Notes under the pieces: model-generated
The model's input: only the letters and a program-made list of their open reading frames with translations
Database searches by the model: none
What the model was told of the DNA's origin: nothing
Program-made: the position numbers and the translations under genes
Shown here: positions 25,967-33,735 of the stretch, piece by piece
How positions within the stretch are numbered: the stretch's first letter is position 1
Layout: the number at the start of each line of letters is the position of its first letter
DNA from: Kaistia soli DSM 19436
Lineage (GTDB): Bacteria > Pseudomonadota > Alphaproteobacteria > Rhizobiales > Kaistiaceae
Length of the DNA: 64,000 nt
Assembly (NCBI RefSeq): GCF_900129325.1
Contig: NZ_FQUP01000011.1
Coordinates: 1 to 64,000 of the forward strand
Direction: 5' to 3'

Positions 25967-27013
25967 ATGAGACTGTTCAAAGGGCTGGCCGCGGTTGCGC
26001 TGCTGGCATCGGTTGCGCTTGCGGCCGGCTCGGCCGAGGCCCAAGATCTCGCCGGCAAGAAGATCGGCATCGCCGCGCGCGAGATCACCAACGACTACAA
26101 TCGCGACATCATCGCCGGCGCAACCGCAGTCCTGAAAGACGCCGGGGCCGAAGTCGTGGTGACGGATGGCGGGACTGATCCGCGCAAGCACAATGAGAAC
26201 ATCGAGAGCCTGATCAATTCGGGCGTCGCCGGCATCATCGTGCAGCTGGGCGATCCGCAGCAGCTGGCGCCCGTCGTTGCCAAGGCGAATGCGGCCGGCA
26301 TTCCGGTGATCACCACCTCGATCGGCTCAAAGACGGAAGGCGCCATCGCCGATGTCGGCGGCGACGAGGCGTTGATGGCGACGATGCTCGCCCGCTCGCT
26401 GCTCTCCAGCATCGACTACAAGGGCAATGTCATCGGCTTCTGGGTGCCTGGCGCACCGCTGCTCGAGACGCGCAAGCGCGTCTTCGAGGCGATCCTCGCC
26501 GACTATCCGAACGTCAAGGTGCAGTGGGTTCCGACTGAGCACAGCGCCGCCAAGGTGCAGACCCAGATGGAAGATCTGCTGACCGCCAACCCGGAAAAGG
26601 GCAGCATCGCAGGCGTCTGGGGCGCCTATGACCTGCTGGTTTCGGGTGCCGTCGAGGCGGTTCGCCGCTCCGGCCGCGACGAAATCAAGATCGCGTCGAT
26701 CGATGGCGACCGCATCGGCTTCCAGATGCTGCTCGACGAAGGCAGCCCCTACATCGCCACCGTGGTGCAGGACGTGCCGGCAATCGGCCGTCTCGCCGGC
26801 GAGAACATCATTGCAGCCGTTGGCGGCAAGAAGGACTTCCCGAGCGCCATCTTCACCGAGGTCTATGTCGCGACCCATGCCAATGGCGTCGCCGCAGCCG
26901 AGAAGCGCTGGGGCCCGACCGTGTGGGACGACACCGGCATCGCCAAGGCTGATGTCGAGGCTCGCTGGCCGCAGGATGGCGCGCTGGTCGTGGTTCGGCC
27001 TGTTCTGCCCTAG
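25967..27013 (+). CDS. sugar ABC transporter substrate-binding protein (RbsB type)
   Basis: 348 residues. Sec signal peptide MRLFKGLAAVALLASVALAA ... AEAQ. The mature protein has the periplasmic-binding-protein type I pattern: KKIGIAAREITNDYNRDIIA, AEVVVTDGGTDPRKHNENIE, VAGIIVQLGDPQQLAPVVAK, GIPVITTSIGS, and a hinge region with GVWGAYDLLVSGAVEAVRRS. It captures a sugar or related ligand in the periplasm for the transporter encoded next. GGAGG before ATG 25967 is strong. A G-C-rich stem-loop follows its stop codon and may keep this first message at a higher level than the rest. Confidence 0.92.
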   Translation: MRLFKGLAAVALLASVALAAGSAEAQDLAGKKIGIAAREITNDYNRDIIAGATAVLKDAGAEVVVTDGGTDPRKHNENIESLINSGVAGIIVQLGDPQQLAPVVAKANAAGIPVITTSIGSKTEGAIADVGGDEALMATMLARSLLSSIDYKGNVIGFWVPGAPLLETRKRVFEAILADYPNVKVQWVPTEHSAAKVQTQMEDLLTANPEKGSIAGVWGAYDLLVSGAVEAVRRSGRDEIKIASIDGDRIGFQMLLDEGSPYIATVVQDVPAIGRLAGENIIAAVGGKKDFPSAIFTEVYVATHANGVAAAEKRWGPTVWDDTGIAKADVEARWPQDGALVVVRPVLP

Positions 27014-27024
27014 GCCTATTCTTT

Positions 27025-27048
27025 GCCGGGGCGGGTCGCCGCCCCGGC
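27025..27048 (+). other. intercistronic stem-loop after the substrate-binding-protein gene
   Basis: 27025-27034 (GCCGGGGCGG) pairs perfectly with 27039-27048 around a GTCG loop. It lies between the binding-protein stop and the ATPase start. No T tract follows. Such hairpins commonly protect the upstream message from 3' decay, giving excess binding protein; that role is inferred here. Confidence 0.65.
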
Positions 27049-27079
27049 AGACCTCCCACAGTCATAGGTTTGTTGCCAG

Positions 27080-29617
27080 ATGACCGTCGCAGCTCTGCAG
27101 CCGTCAGCGGCAGCGGATTCGATCGCCGCCATCGAATGCCGCTCCATCCGGAAGGCCTTTCCGGGCGTCGTCGCTCTTGACGATGTCTCGCTTTCGATCC
27201 GGCGCGGAGAGATCCATGCCCTGCTCGGACAAAACGGCGCCGGCAAGTCGACCTTGGTCAAGGTGCTGACGGGCGTCTACCAGCCGGACGAGGGCGAGAT
27301 CCGGATCGCCGGCGAAACGGTTCGGCTGCGCGATGTGCGCGATGCCGAGGCCAAGGGCATCGCAATCGTCCACCAGGACCAGCAACTGATCGCGCAGTTC
27401 GACGTCACGTCCAATGCGCTGCTCGGCAACGAGATCGTGCGCCTCGGCGGCCTGCTCGACCGCGACGCCATGAACCGCAAGGTCCTCTCGGCGCTCGACC
27501 GCGTTGCTGCCGACTTTTCGCCGACCACGCTCGTCCGCGATCTCTCCGTCGCCCAGCGGGCTCAGGTCGCGATCGCCGCGGCGCTGATGCGCAATCCGAC
27601 GGCCCTGATCCTTGACGAGCCGACTGCCTCGCTCAGCGACAAGGAAGCCGAGCGGCTGTTCGACATCATCCGCAAGCTTCGCGCCGAAGGCGTAACCATA
27701 ATCTACATCTCGCACTATCTCGACGAGGTCCTCAATCTCGTCGACCGGATAACGGTCCTCCGCGACGGCAAGCTGGTCGCCACGGCACCGGTTGCAGACA
27801 TCTCGCGCGGCGAAGTCGTCAAGATGATCGTCGGCCGGGAGATTGCGCAGCTCTATCCGAAGGAGCAGGTGTCCATCGGCGCGCCTCTGCTCGAAGTCCG
27901 GGGGCTCTCACAAGGCACCGCGCTTCGCGGAATCGATCTGACGGTGCGTGCCGGTGAAATCCTCGGCATTGCCGGGCTGGTCGGCGCCGGCCGGTCTGAA
28001 CTGGCGATGACGCTTGTCGGCGCGCTACCGCGCGATGGCGGCACGGTGACGCTCGGCGGGCGCCCATCCAATCCGGCTGATCCTCGGCGCGCGAAACGCG
28101 ACGGCTTCGCGTTGATCCCGGAGGATCGGCGCCACGAGGGCCTGATCACCGAGCTGACCGTTCGCGACAACCTTACGCTGCCCAACATCGCCCGCTGGTC
28201 CAGATTCGGCCTGCTCAACCTTCGCCGCGAGCGCGCTGCAGCGCGCGAACTGGTGACCCGGCTGGATATCCAGCCGCCCTCGATCAAGCCGATCACGCGC
28301 AATCTGTCGGGCGGCAACCAGCAGAAGATCGTTGTTGGCCGCTGGCTGACCGGCGATGCCCGCGTGTTCCTGTTCGACGAGCCGACCACCGGCGTCGATG
28401 TCGGTTCCAAGATCGAGATCTACCGCCAGATGGTCGAACTGGCGCGCCTCGGCGCAGCCGTCATCTTCATTTCCTCCGATTTCGAGGAAATCGCCGCGAT
28501 GTGCGACCGCACGATCGTCATGCGGCGCGGGCGCATCGCTCGGGTCATCGACGACCAGGCGGAAGCGACACCCGAGGCCCTGCTCTACTGGGCGTCGGGC
28601 AGCGTCGAGGGGGACAAGGCTGACGATGTCCTGAATGCAGCCGACAGCGCAGGCCGCGCTTCGCCACTGGCCGATTTTCTCGCGCGCTGGGGCACGGTCC
28701 TAGGCATGCTGCTGACGCTGGCGGTGATCGCCGCGCTGGCGCCGCAGTTCCTCTCGCTTGGAAACATCTTCGACGTGCTGAAGCAGGGCAGCGTGCTCGC
28801 CTTCATCGCGCTCGGACTGACTGTCGTCCTGATCGCTGGCGGCTTCGACATGTCGGCCGGCGCCACGAGCCAGTTCGCTGCCAATGTGGCCGCCGGAACC
28901 TTGCTGGCCGGGTTTGGCTCGGCGGCGGCGATCGTGATCGGCGGCGTGCTCGGCTTTGCCGTCGGCATCATCAATGCCGCCCTCATCCTGATCTTCCGCA
29001 TTCCCGCTTTCGTGGCGACACTCGGCATGATGTTCGTCATCATGGGGGCGACACTGCTCTACAATGGCGGCCAGGCGCTGACTTTGTCCAACCTGCCGGC
29101 CTTCTTCTTCCTGGGCCAGGGCTATGTCGGCCCGGTGCCTTTCGTCTTCATCCTGCTGGTCGCGATGACATTCGCGCTCCATGTCGTCCTCAAGCGGACG
29201 CGGCTCGGGCTCAGGATGTACGCCGTCGGCCAGAATGAGGCGGCGGCGCTGCTGCGCGGCATCGATCGACGCCGCTATGTGCTCGCCTCATGCGCGCTCG
29301 GCGGCCTGGTGCTTGGCTTCGCAGGCGTGATCCTTTCCGCCTACAGCTACGGCGCATCGGCGCTTGCCACTGGCGTCGACTTCCTGATCAGCGCGCTCGC
29401 CGCAGCCTTTCTCGGCAGCACGATTTCGCGCGCCGGGGAACTGGACGTCATCGGGACCGTCGCTGCCGCGATCTTCCTCGCTTCGCTGTCGAATGGCCTG
29501 ATCCTGATGGGCGTCTCCAACCAGGCACTGCCTGGCATCCAGGGCATCGTACTTGTTCTTTCCATCTCGCTCGGCCTCATCAGGCGGCGCGCGATCGGGC
29601 AGGTCCTCATTTTCTAG
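27080..29617 (+). CDS. fused sugar ABC transporter ATPase-permease (RbsA-RbsC type fusion)
   Basis: 845 residues, about the sum of a normal RbsA (500) and RbsC (330). First ATPase domain: Walker A GQNGAGKST, signature DLSVAQR, Walker B ALILDEPTA. Second: the usual degenerate Walker A GLVGAGRSEL, signature LSGGNQQK, Walker B VFLFDEPTTG. A linker around residues 505-530 leads straight into eight or more transmembrane helices of a BPD_transp_2 permease (FDMSAGATSQFAANVAAGTL, GMMFVIMGATLLYNGG, ALAAAFLGS). There is no stop or frameshift at the junction. It pairs with the separate permease encoded 9 bases downstream. One fused half plus one free permease gives an asymmetric transporter. Confidence 0.93.
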   Translation: MTVAALQPSAAADSIAAIECRSIRKAFPGVVALDDVSLSIRRGEIHALLGQNGAGKSTLVKVLTGVYQPDEGEIRIAGETVRLRDVRDAEAKGIAIVHQDQQLIAQFDVTSNALLGNEIVRLGGLLDRDAMNRKVLSALDRVAADFSPTTLVRDLSVAQRAQVAIAAALMRNPTALILDEPTASLSDKEAERLFDIIRKLRAEGVTIIYISHYLDEVLNLVDRITVLRDGKLVATAPVADISRGEVVKMIVGREIAQLYPKEQVSIGAPLLEVRGLSQGTALRGIDLTVRAGEILGIAGLVGAGRSELAMTLVGALPRDGGTVTLGGRPSNPADPRRAKRDGFALIPEDRRHEGLITELTVRDNLTLPNIARWSRFGLLNLRRERAAARELVTRLDIQPPSIKPITRNLSGGNQQKIVVGRWLTGDARVFLFDEPTTGVDVGSKIEIYRQMVELARLGAAVIFISSDFEEIAAMCDRTIVMRRGRIARVIDDQAEATPEALLYWASGSVEGDKADDVLNAADSAGRASPLADFLARWGTVLGMLLTLAVIAALAPQFLSLGNIFDVLKQGSVLAFIALGLTVVLIAGGFDMSAGATSQFAANVAAGTLLAGFGSAAAIVIGGVLGFAVGIINAALILIFRIPAFVATLGMMFVIMGATLLYNGGQALTLSNLPAFFFLGQGYVGPVPFVFILLVAMTFALHVVLKRTRLGLRMYAVGQNEAAALLRGIDRRRYVLASCALGGLVLGFAGVILSAYSYGASALATGVDFLISALAAAFLGSTISRAGELDVIGTVAAAIFLASLSNGLILMGVSNQALPGIQGIVLVLSISLGLIRRRAIGQVLIF

Positions 29618-29626
29618 GGTGCGACC

Positions 29627-30610
29627 ATGCAATCCGCCGCCACCAGACGCCCAGTTGATACGCTCCTCTTCGAGCAGTTGCGCGCCTATGGACCTGCCTT
29701 TGGGATGCTGGCCGTGCTGCTGCTGTTCGCGGTGCTGAAGCCGTCTTTCGCCAGTTTTGCGAATATCGGCAACGTGCTCCACCAGAGCGTCATCCTCATC
29801 ATCATGGCTTTCGGCCTCAGCGTCGTGATGGCGATGCGTGGCGTCGATCTCTCGATCGCGCAGATCGCCGATGGCGCTGGCCTGCTCGCAGCCGTGCTGA
29901 TGCTGCATCATCAACCACTCTGGCTGGTGATCACGGCGCCGCTGGCTTTCGGAACGCTGATCGGGCTCATCAACGGTTTCCTCATCGCCTATGTCGGCAT
30001 CCCTGCCATCATCGGCACGCTCGGGATGATGTTCGTCGTCCGCTCCGGCGAACTCCTGGTGACCAATGGTGCCGAGCCGCAAATCCTGTTCACGCTGCCG
30101 CGCGGGCTGACGCGTAACTTCTTCTTCATCGGCCAAGGGTCGATCGGCCCGATCTCGGCGCTCGTCCTGCTCGGCGTAGTTATCTTCGCGGTCATGATGA
30201 TCGTGACGACAGTAACCACCTTCGCCCGGCGCTCGAGGGCAGTCGGCGGAAATGCACGCGCCGCCTATCTCGCCGGCGTCGACGTACGGGCAGTCTTCGC
30301 CGGCGGCTTCGTGCTGGCCGGCCTGCTGTCGAGCATCGCCGGCGTCGCGCTGGTCTCACGCACCAGCATCGCCATGCCGCGCGGCGCCGAACCCTATCTG
30401 CTCGACGCCTTCGCGGCGGTCTATCTGGGCACCCTGCTTTCACGCCGCGCCGACATCACCATCTGGGGCACGCTGATCGGCGCGCTGTTCATTACCTTTC
30501 TCGGCAACGGGCTGACGCTGCTCGGTCTCGGCGCGCCCTATCGCTATGCCCTGAATGGCGGCTTCATCCTGCTCGCCATGGCGATCGGCGCTCTCAAACG
30601 AAAAACCTAG
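29627..30610 (+). CDS. sugar ABC transporter permease (RbsC type)
   Basis: 327 residues with about 9-10 transmembrane helices. Family sequence is clear: FGLSVVMAMRGVDLSIAQIA, GLINGFLIAYVGIPAIIGTL GMM, AVGGNARAAYLAGVDVRAVF with the cytoplasmic coupling loop, and LLDAFAAVYLGTL. It partners the permease half fused to the ATPase to form a heterodimeric channel. It starts 9 bases after the fusion gene and ends 11 bases before the amidohydrolase gene, so it is inside one operon. Confidence 0.92.
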   Translation: MQSAATRRPVDTLLFEQLRAYGPAFGMLAVLLLFAVLKPSFASFANIGNVLHQSVILIIMAFGLSVVMAMRGVDLSIAQIADGAGLLAAVLMLHHQPLWLVITAPLAFGTLIGLINGFLIAYVGIPAIIGTLGMMFVVRSGELLVTNGAEPQILFTLPRGLTRNFFFIGQGSIGPISALVLLGVVIFAVMMIVTTVTTFARRSRAVGGNARAAYLAGVDVRAVFAGGFVLAGLLSSIAGVALVSRTSIAMPRGAEPYLLDAFAAVYLGTLLSRRADITIWGTLIGALFITFLGNGLTLLGLGAPYRYALNGGFILLAMAIGALKRKT

Positions 30611-30621
30611 GAGGAAACCCC

Positions 30622-31341
30622 ATGAGCCTCATCATCGACGCCCATAATCATCTCGGCGACCGCCCGGGCGCGCGTCAGACCGGGGCGGAACTCGTGGCCA
30701 AGCTCGACGCAACCGGCGTCGACAAGGCGGTCGTGTTCCCCTTCGTCGAAGGCAATTTCACCAACGACTTCGTCAAGGAAGCCTACGACCAGTTTCCGGA
30801 GCGGCTGATCCCCTATTGCGCGGTGAATCCGTGGGAGCGCAACGCCGTCGATATCACCCGGCAATGCATCAGCGACTGGGGCTTCAAAGGGCTGAAGCTG
30901 CATCCGACGATCAACGGTTTCCACCTTGCCGATCCGGAACTGGTCGATCCGCTGTTCCGCCTTGCCGACGAACTTGGCTTCCCCATCATCGTTCATGGCG
31001 CCAGCGATCTCTTCAACAGCCCGCCCGAATTCGCGATCATGGCCAAGCGCTTCCCGACCGTGCCGCTGATGATGGCGCATATGGGTTTCTTCTGGGCTGT
31101 CGATCAGGCGATTTCCTTTGCCGCGGAATTCGACAATCTCTACCTCGAGACGTCGCGGGCGCCGATCTTCGAAATCCAGACTGCGGTGAAGCGTCTCGGA
31201 CCAAACAAGGTCATTTGGGGGACAGACTCGCCCTTCGTCGATTATGAATTCGAGTTCAAGAAGATGGAGCGCTCGACCTCGGATCCGGAAGGCTATCAGT
31301 CGATCGTCGGCGGGAACATCGCCCGCCTTCTGAAGCTCTAG
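30622..31341 (+). CDS. amidohydrolase family (amidohydrolase_2) TIM-barrel protein
   Basis: 239 residues, somewhat short for the family. Metal-site motifs in order: DAHNH (His-x-His), GLKLHP, IIVHG, AHMG and WGTDSP with the catalytic Asp. These mark a metal-dependent hydrolase or decarboxylase of the amidohydrolase_2 group, which acts on lactones, carboxylated rings and related compounds. AGGAGG before ATG 30622 is ideal. It is in the same operon as the ribose-type transporter, so it probably acts on the imported compound, possibly by opening a sugar lactone; the substrate is not shown by sequence. Confidence 0.85.
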   Translation: MSLIIDAHNHLGDRPGARQTGAELVAKLDATGVDKAVVFPFVEGNFTNDFVKEAYDQFPERLIPYCAVNPWERNAVDITRQCISDWGFKGLKLHPTINGFHLADPELVDPLFRLADELGFPIIVHGASDLFNSPPEFAIMAKRFPTVPLMMAHMGFFWAVDQAISFAAEFDNLYLETSRAPIFEIQTAVKRLGPNKVIWGTDSPFVDYEFEFKKMERSTSDPEGYQSIVGGNIARLLKL

Positions 31342-31384
31342 CAAATCGGATGCGGACGTCTAGCATGACGGGAAAAGGCATACA

Positions 31385-32359
31385 GTGGCCAGCGTAGCGG
31401 AGCGGCCCGACGCCGCGGGCGAGAAGCGTCTCGATCTCGCAGCCCGAGCCGCCTGGCTGTACTATTTCAAAGGCCGGACTCAGGAGCAGATCGCGACCGA
31501 GTTGAACATCTCGCGCCAGATCGTTCAGCGCCTCGTTGCGCTGGCAAACTCGGAACGGCTGATCCGCTTTCAACTCGTGCATCCGCTCGCCGAAGCCATC
31601 GAACTGGCAGACCGCCTCAAGGATCGGTTCGGCCTGATCTACTGTGATGTCTGCCTGAACGAGAGCGGCAGCACCGAGGACATTCCTTCCGTAGCCTCGC
31701 AAGCGACATTCTATCTCGAGAACGTCATCCTCCAGCAAAAGGCGCCGCTCACGATCGGCATGGGTAGCGGCGGCGCAATGCGCGAGGTCTCACGCCGCCT
31801 GCCCCCGATGGACCGGCCGCAACACCGCTGCGTCTCGCTGATGGGAAATCTGACGCGCGACGGCCGCGCCACGCACTATGACGTCGTCACGCGGCTTGCC
31901 GAACGGCTGAATGCGCAGTGCTACCCCCTCCCCGTGCCGGTCGTCACCAATACGGTCGAGGAGAGGAAGGTCCTGCAAGCGCAGCCGGGCTACGGCGTGC
32001 TGCGCTCGCTTGTCGACGAGGCAACCCTGCTCATCATGGGCATTGGCTACTGGAGCGCTGAGGCCACGCTTTATCACGACGGCTTCATAACGGCCGCAGA
32101 GACGGCACAGGCGATGCAGGCAGGCGGCGTCGGCGAACTGCTCGGCTGCGCGATCTCTGCGGATGGCGAGATCGTCGATGCAGCCTACCATGATCGCTTG
32201 ACGTCATTCGTCCGCACGCAACCCGCGGACCGCCCGACGACGATCGTCGCCTCGGGCGTTCACCGCGCCCCCGCCATCCGGGCCGCCCTCAGGGGACGGC
32301 TGGCGAATTCACTGATCACGGACGAAAATACGGCCAAGCTGATCCTGGGCATGGAATGA
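31385..32359 (+). CDS. SorC/DeoR-type sugar-binding transcriptional regulator
   Basis: 324 residues from GTG 31385. N-terminal helix-turn-helix: LAARAAWLYYFKGRTQEQIA followed by ELNISRQIVQRLVALA, typical for SorC proteins. The C-terminal effector domain shows LTIGMGSGGAMREVSRRLP, a phosphosugar-isomerase-like fold, and ends GRLANSLITDENTAKLIL as in the family. It is the last gene of the transporter operon, 43 bases after the amidohydrolase. It likely controls that operon through the paired palindromes at 25883-25909, with a phosphorylated or free sugar derivative as inducer (inference). Confidence 0.88.
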   Translation: MASVAERPDAAGEKRLDLAARAAWLYYFKGRTQEQIATELNISRQIVQRLVALANSERLIRFQLVHPLAEAIELADRLKDRFGLIYCDVCLNESGSTEDIPSVASQATFYLENVILQQKAPLTIGMGSGGAMREVSRRLPPMDRPQHRCVSLMGNLTRDGRATHYDVVTRLAERLNAQCYPLPVPVVTNTVEERKVLQAQPGYGVLRSLVDEATLLIMGIGYWSAEATLYHDGFITAAETAQAMQAGGVGELLGCAISADGEIVDAAYHDRLTSFVRTQPADRPTTIVASGVHRAPAIRAALRGRLANSLITDENTAKLILGME

Positions 32360-32403
32360 TCACGTATCTTCGTTGTCGTTTGGTGTTGGTGACACCCGCT
32401 TCA

Positions 32404-33702
32404 TCACGCCAGGCTACCGAGGAGCGCGTCGATCCGGATCGTGGCGAAGTTGGAGAACGTGTCGGAGACGGCATAGGGCAGCACGATCAGGCTGCCGTGG
32501 CGCATGGCGCCGCAGGTATAGACGACATTCGGCACATAGCCCTCGCGCTCGGAGGGTTCCGGCCTGACCAGGGGCTCGCGCGATCGCGCGAGGACCTTCG
32601 ACGGATCGTGCTTGTCGAGCAGCACCGCGCCAATTGAGTATTTGCGGACCGGGCCGACGCCATGCGTCAGCAGAAGCCAGCCCTCTTCGAGCTCGATCGG
32701 CGCGCCGCAATTGCCGATCTGAACGAATTCCCATGGGAACATAGGCTTCAGGATCGCCTGACCGCCGTTCCAGAAATGGAGGTCGTCGGAATAGATCAGA
32801 TAGAGGTTCTCGTTGTCCTGCCGGGCGATCATCGCATATTTGCCGTCGAGCCTGCGAGGGAACAGCCCCATGCCCTTGTTGCGGGCCGCCGCGCCGGAGA
32901 GCGGGGTCAGGAGGAACGTGCGGAAGTCGCGCGTCTCGATCAATTCGGATCGAATGCCGCTGCCGCTATAGGCGGTATAGGTCGCGTAATAGACGGTAGT
33001 GCCATCGCCTTCATCGAAGGCGAGGAAGCGCGCGTCCTCGATCCCGTTCGACTGGGCCATGGTCACGGGGAAGATGACCCGCTCGCTCAGGTCGTCCTCG
33101 GGCCGGAAGGCCAATTCGACGTCATCGCCATGAACACCACTGATCTGGCGCACGATCCGGGGCAGCGATGCCAGGCGGCCCGTCGGATCAATGGTGATGG
33201 TTCCGTCGGCCGCGACAATGCCCGAGCGGAAGGTCAGCGAGGAGACATGCCCCTCGCCGACGGCACGAAGGCTGATGATGAAGCGGCATTCTCCCGCGGC
33301 AACGCCGGTCTGGTCGGGATGGGCGACGATGCTCGGATTGAATAGCGCCGCGGCCTCAAACGAGTATTCATGCATGAAATAGGCGCCGATCAGCCGCCTC
33401 TGCACGATGGAAAAGCTCTCATGCGTCGCGAAGGCGTCTTCCATTTCGTCAGCGCGGGCCTCGAATTTCGACAGGAGATTCCGGTGTCGCCCGTCGAAAT
33501 TGTCGAGCACCTCGGCGAGCTGGACTGCCGCCGCCTCCGCGGACAGGGCCATCACCCGATCGACGATATGATTGGCGCGCGTCTTCTCCGTGGGATTCAA
33601 GTCGCGCGGTTCCGTTGCGGGCCGGAAGGGCCGTACGATGACCCTGGCCGGGTCCGGGCGAAGATACGGAGCCTGCCGATTCAGAAACGTGAACTGTGAC
33701 AA
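32404..33702 (-). CDS. GH130-family beta-mannoside phosphorylase/hydrolase-like protein
   Basis: 432 residues. Five-bladed beta-propeller sequence of GH130: FNPSIVAHPDQTG, NGIEDARFLAFDEGDG, GMGLFPRRLDGKYAMIARQD, IGNCGAPIELEEGWLLLTHG VGPVRKYSIGA. Members phosphorolyse beta-mannosides to mannose-1-phosphate or, in some subfamilies, hydrolyse them. The subfamily cannot be fixed by eye. The start is TTG 33702, 33 bases after the glycosyltransferase stop; no in-frame ATG or GTG lies nearer, and no strong ribosome site is seen, suggesting translational coupling. There is no signal peptide, so it acts in the cytoplasm. It is the last gene of a three-gene mannose cluster. Confidence 0.88.
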   Translation of the reverse strand: MSQFTFLNRQAPYLRPDPARVIVRPFRPATEPRDLNPTEKTRANHIVDRVMALSAEAAAVQLAEVLDNFDGRHRNLLSKFEARADEMEDAFATHESFSIVQRRLIGAYFMHEYSFEAAALFNPSIVAHPDQTGVAAGECRFIISLRAVGEGHVSSLTFRSGIVAADGTITIDPTGRLASLPRIVRQISGVHGDDVELAFRPEDDLSERVIFPVTMAQSNGIEDARFLAFDEGDGTTVYYATYTAYSGSGIRSELIETRDFRTFLLTPLSGAAARNKGMGLFPRRLDGKYAMIARQDNENLYLIYSDDLHFWNGGQAILKPMFPWEFVQIGNCGAPIELEEGWLLLTHGVGPVRKYSIGAVLLDKHDPSKVLARSREPLVRPEPSEREGYVPNVVYTCGAMRHGSLIVLPYAVSDTFSNFATIRIDALLGSLA

Positions 33703-33735
33703 TGCGGTCTCGAATTCGATGGCTGGGGTGAAGCG

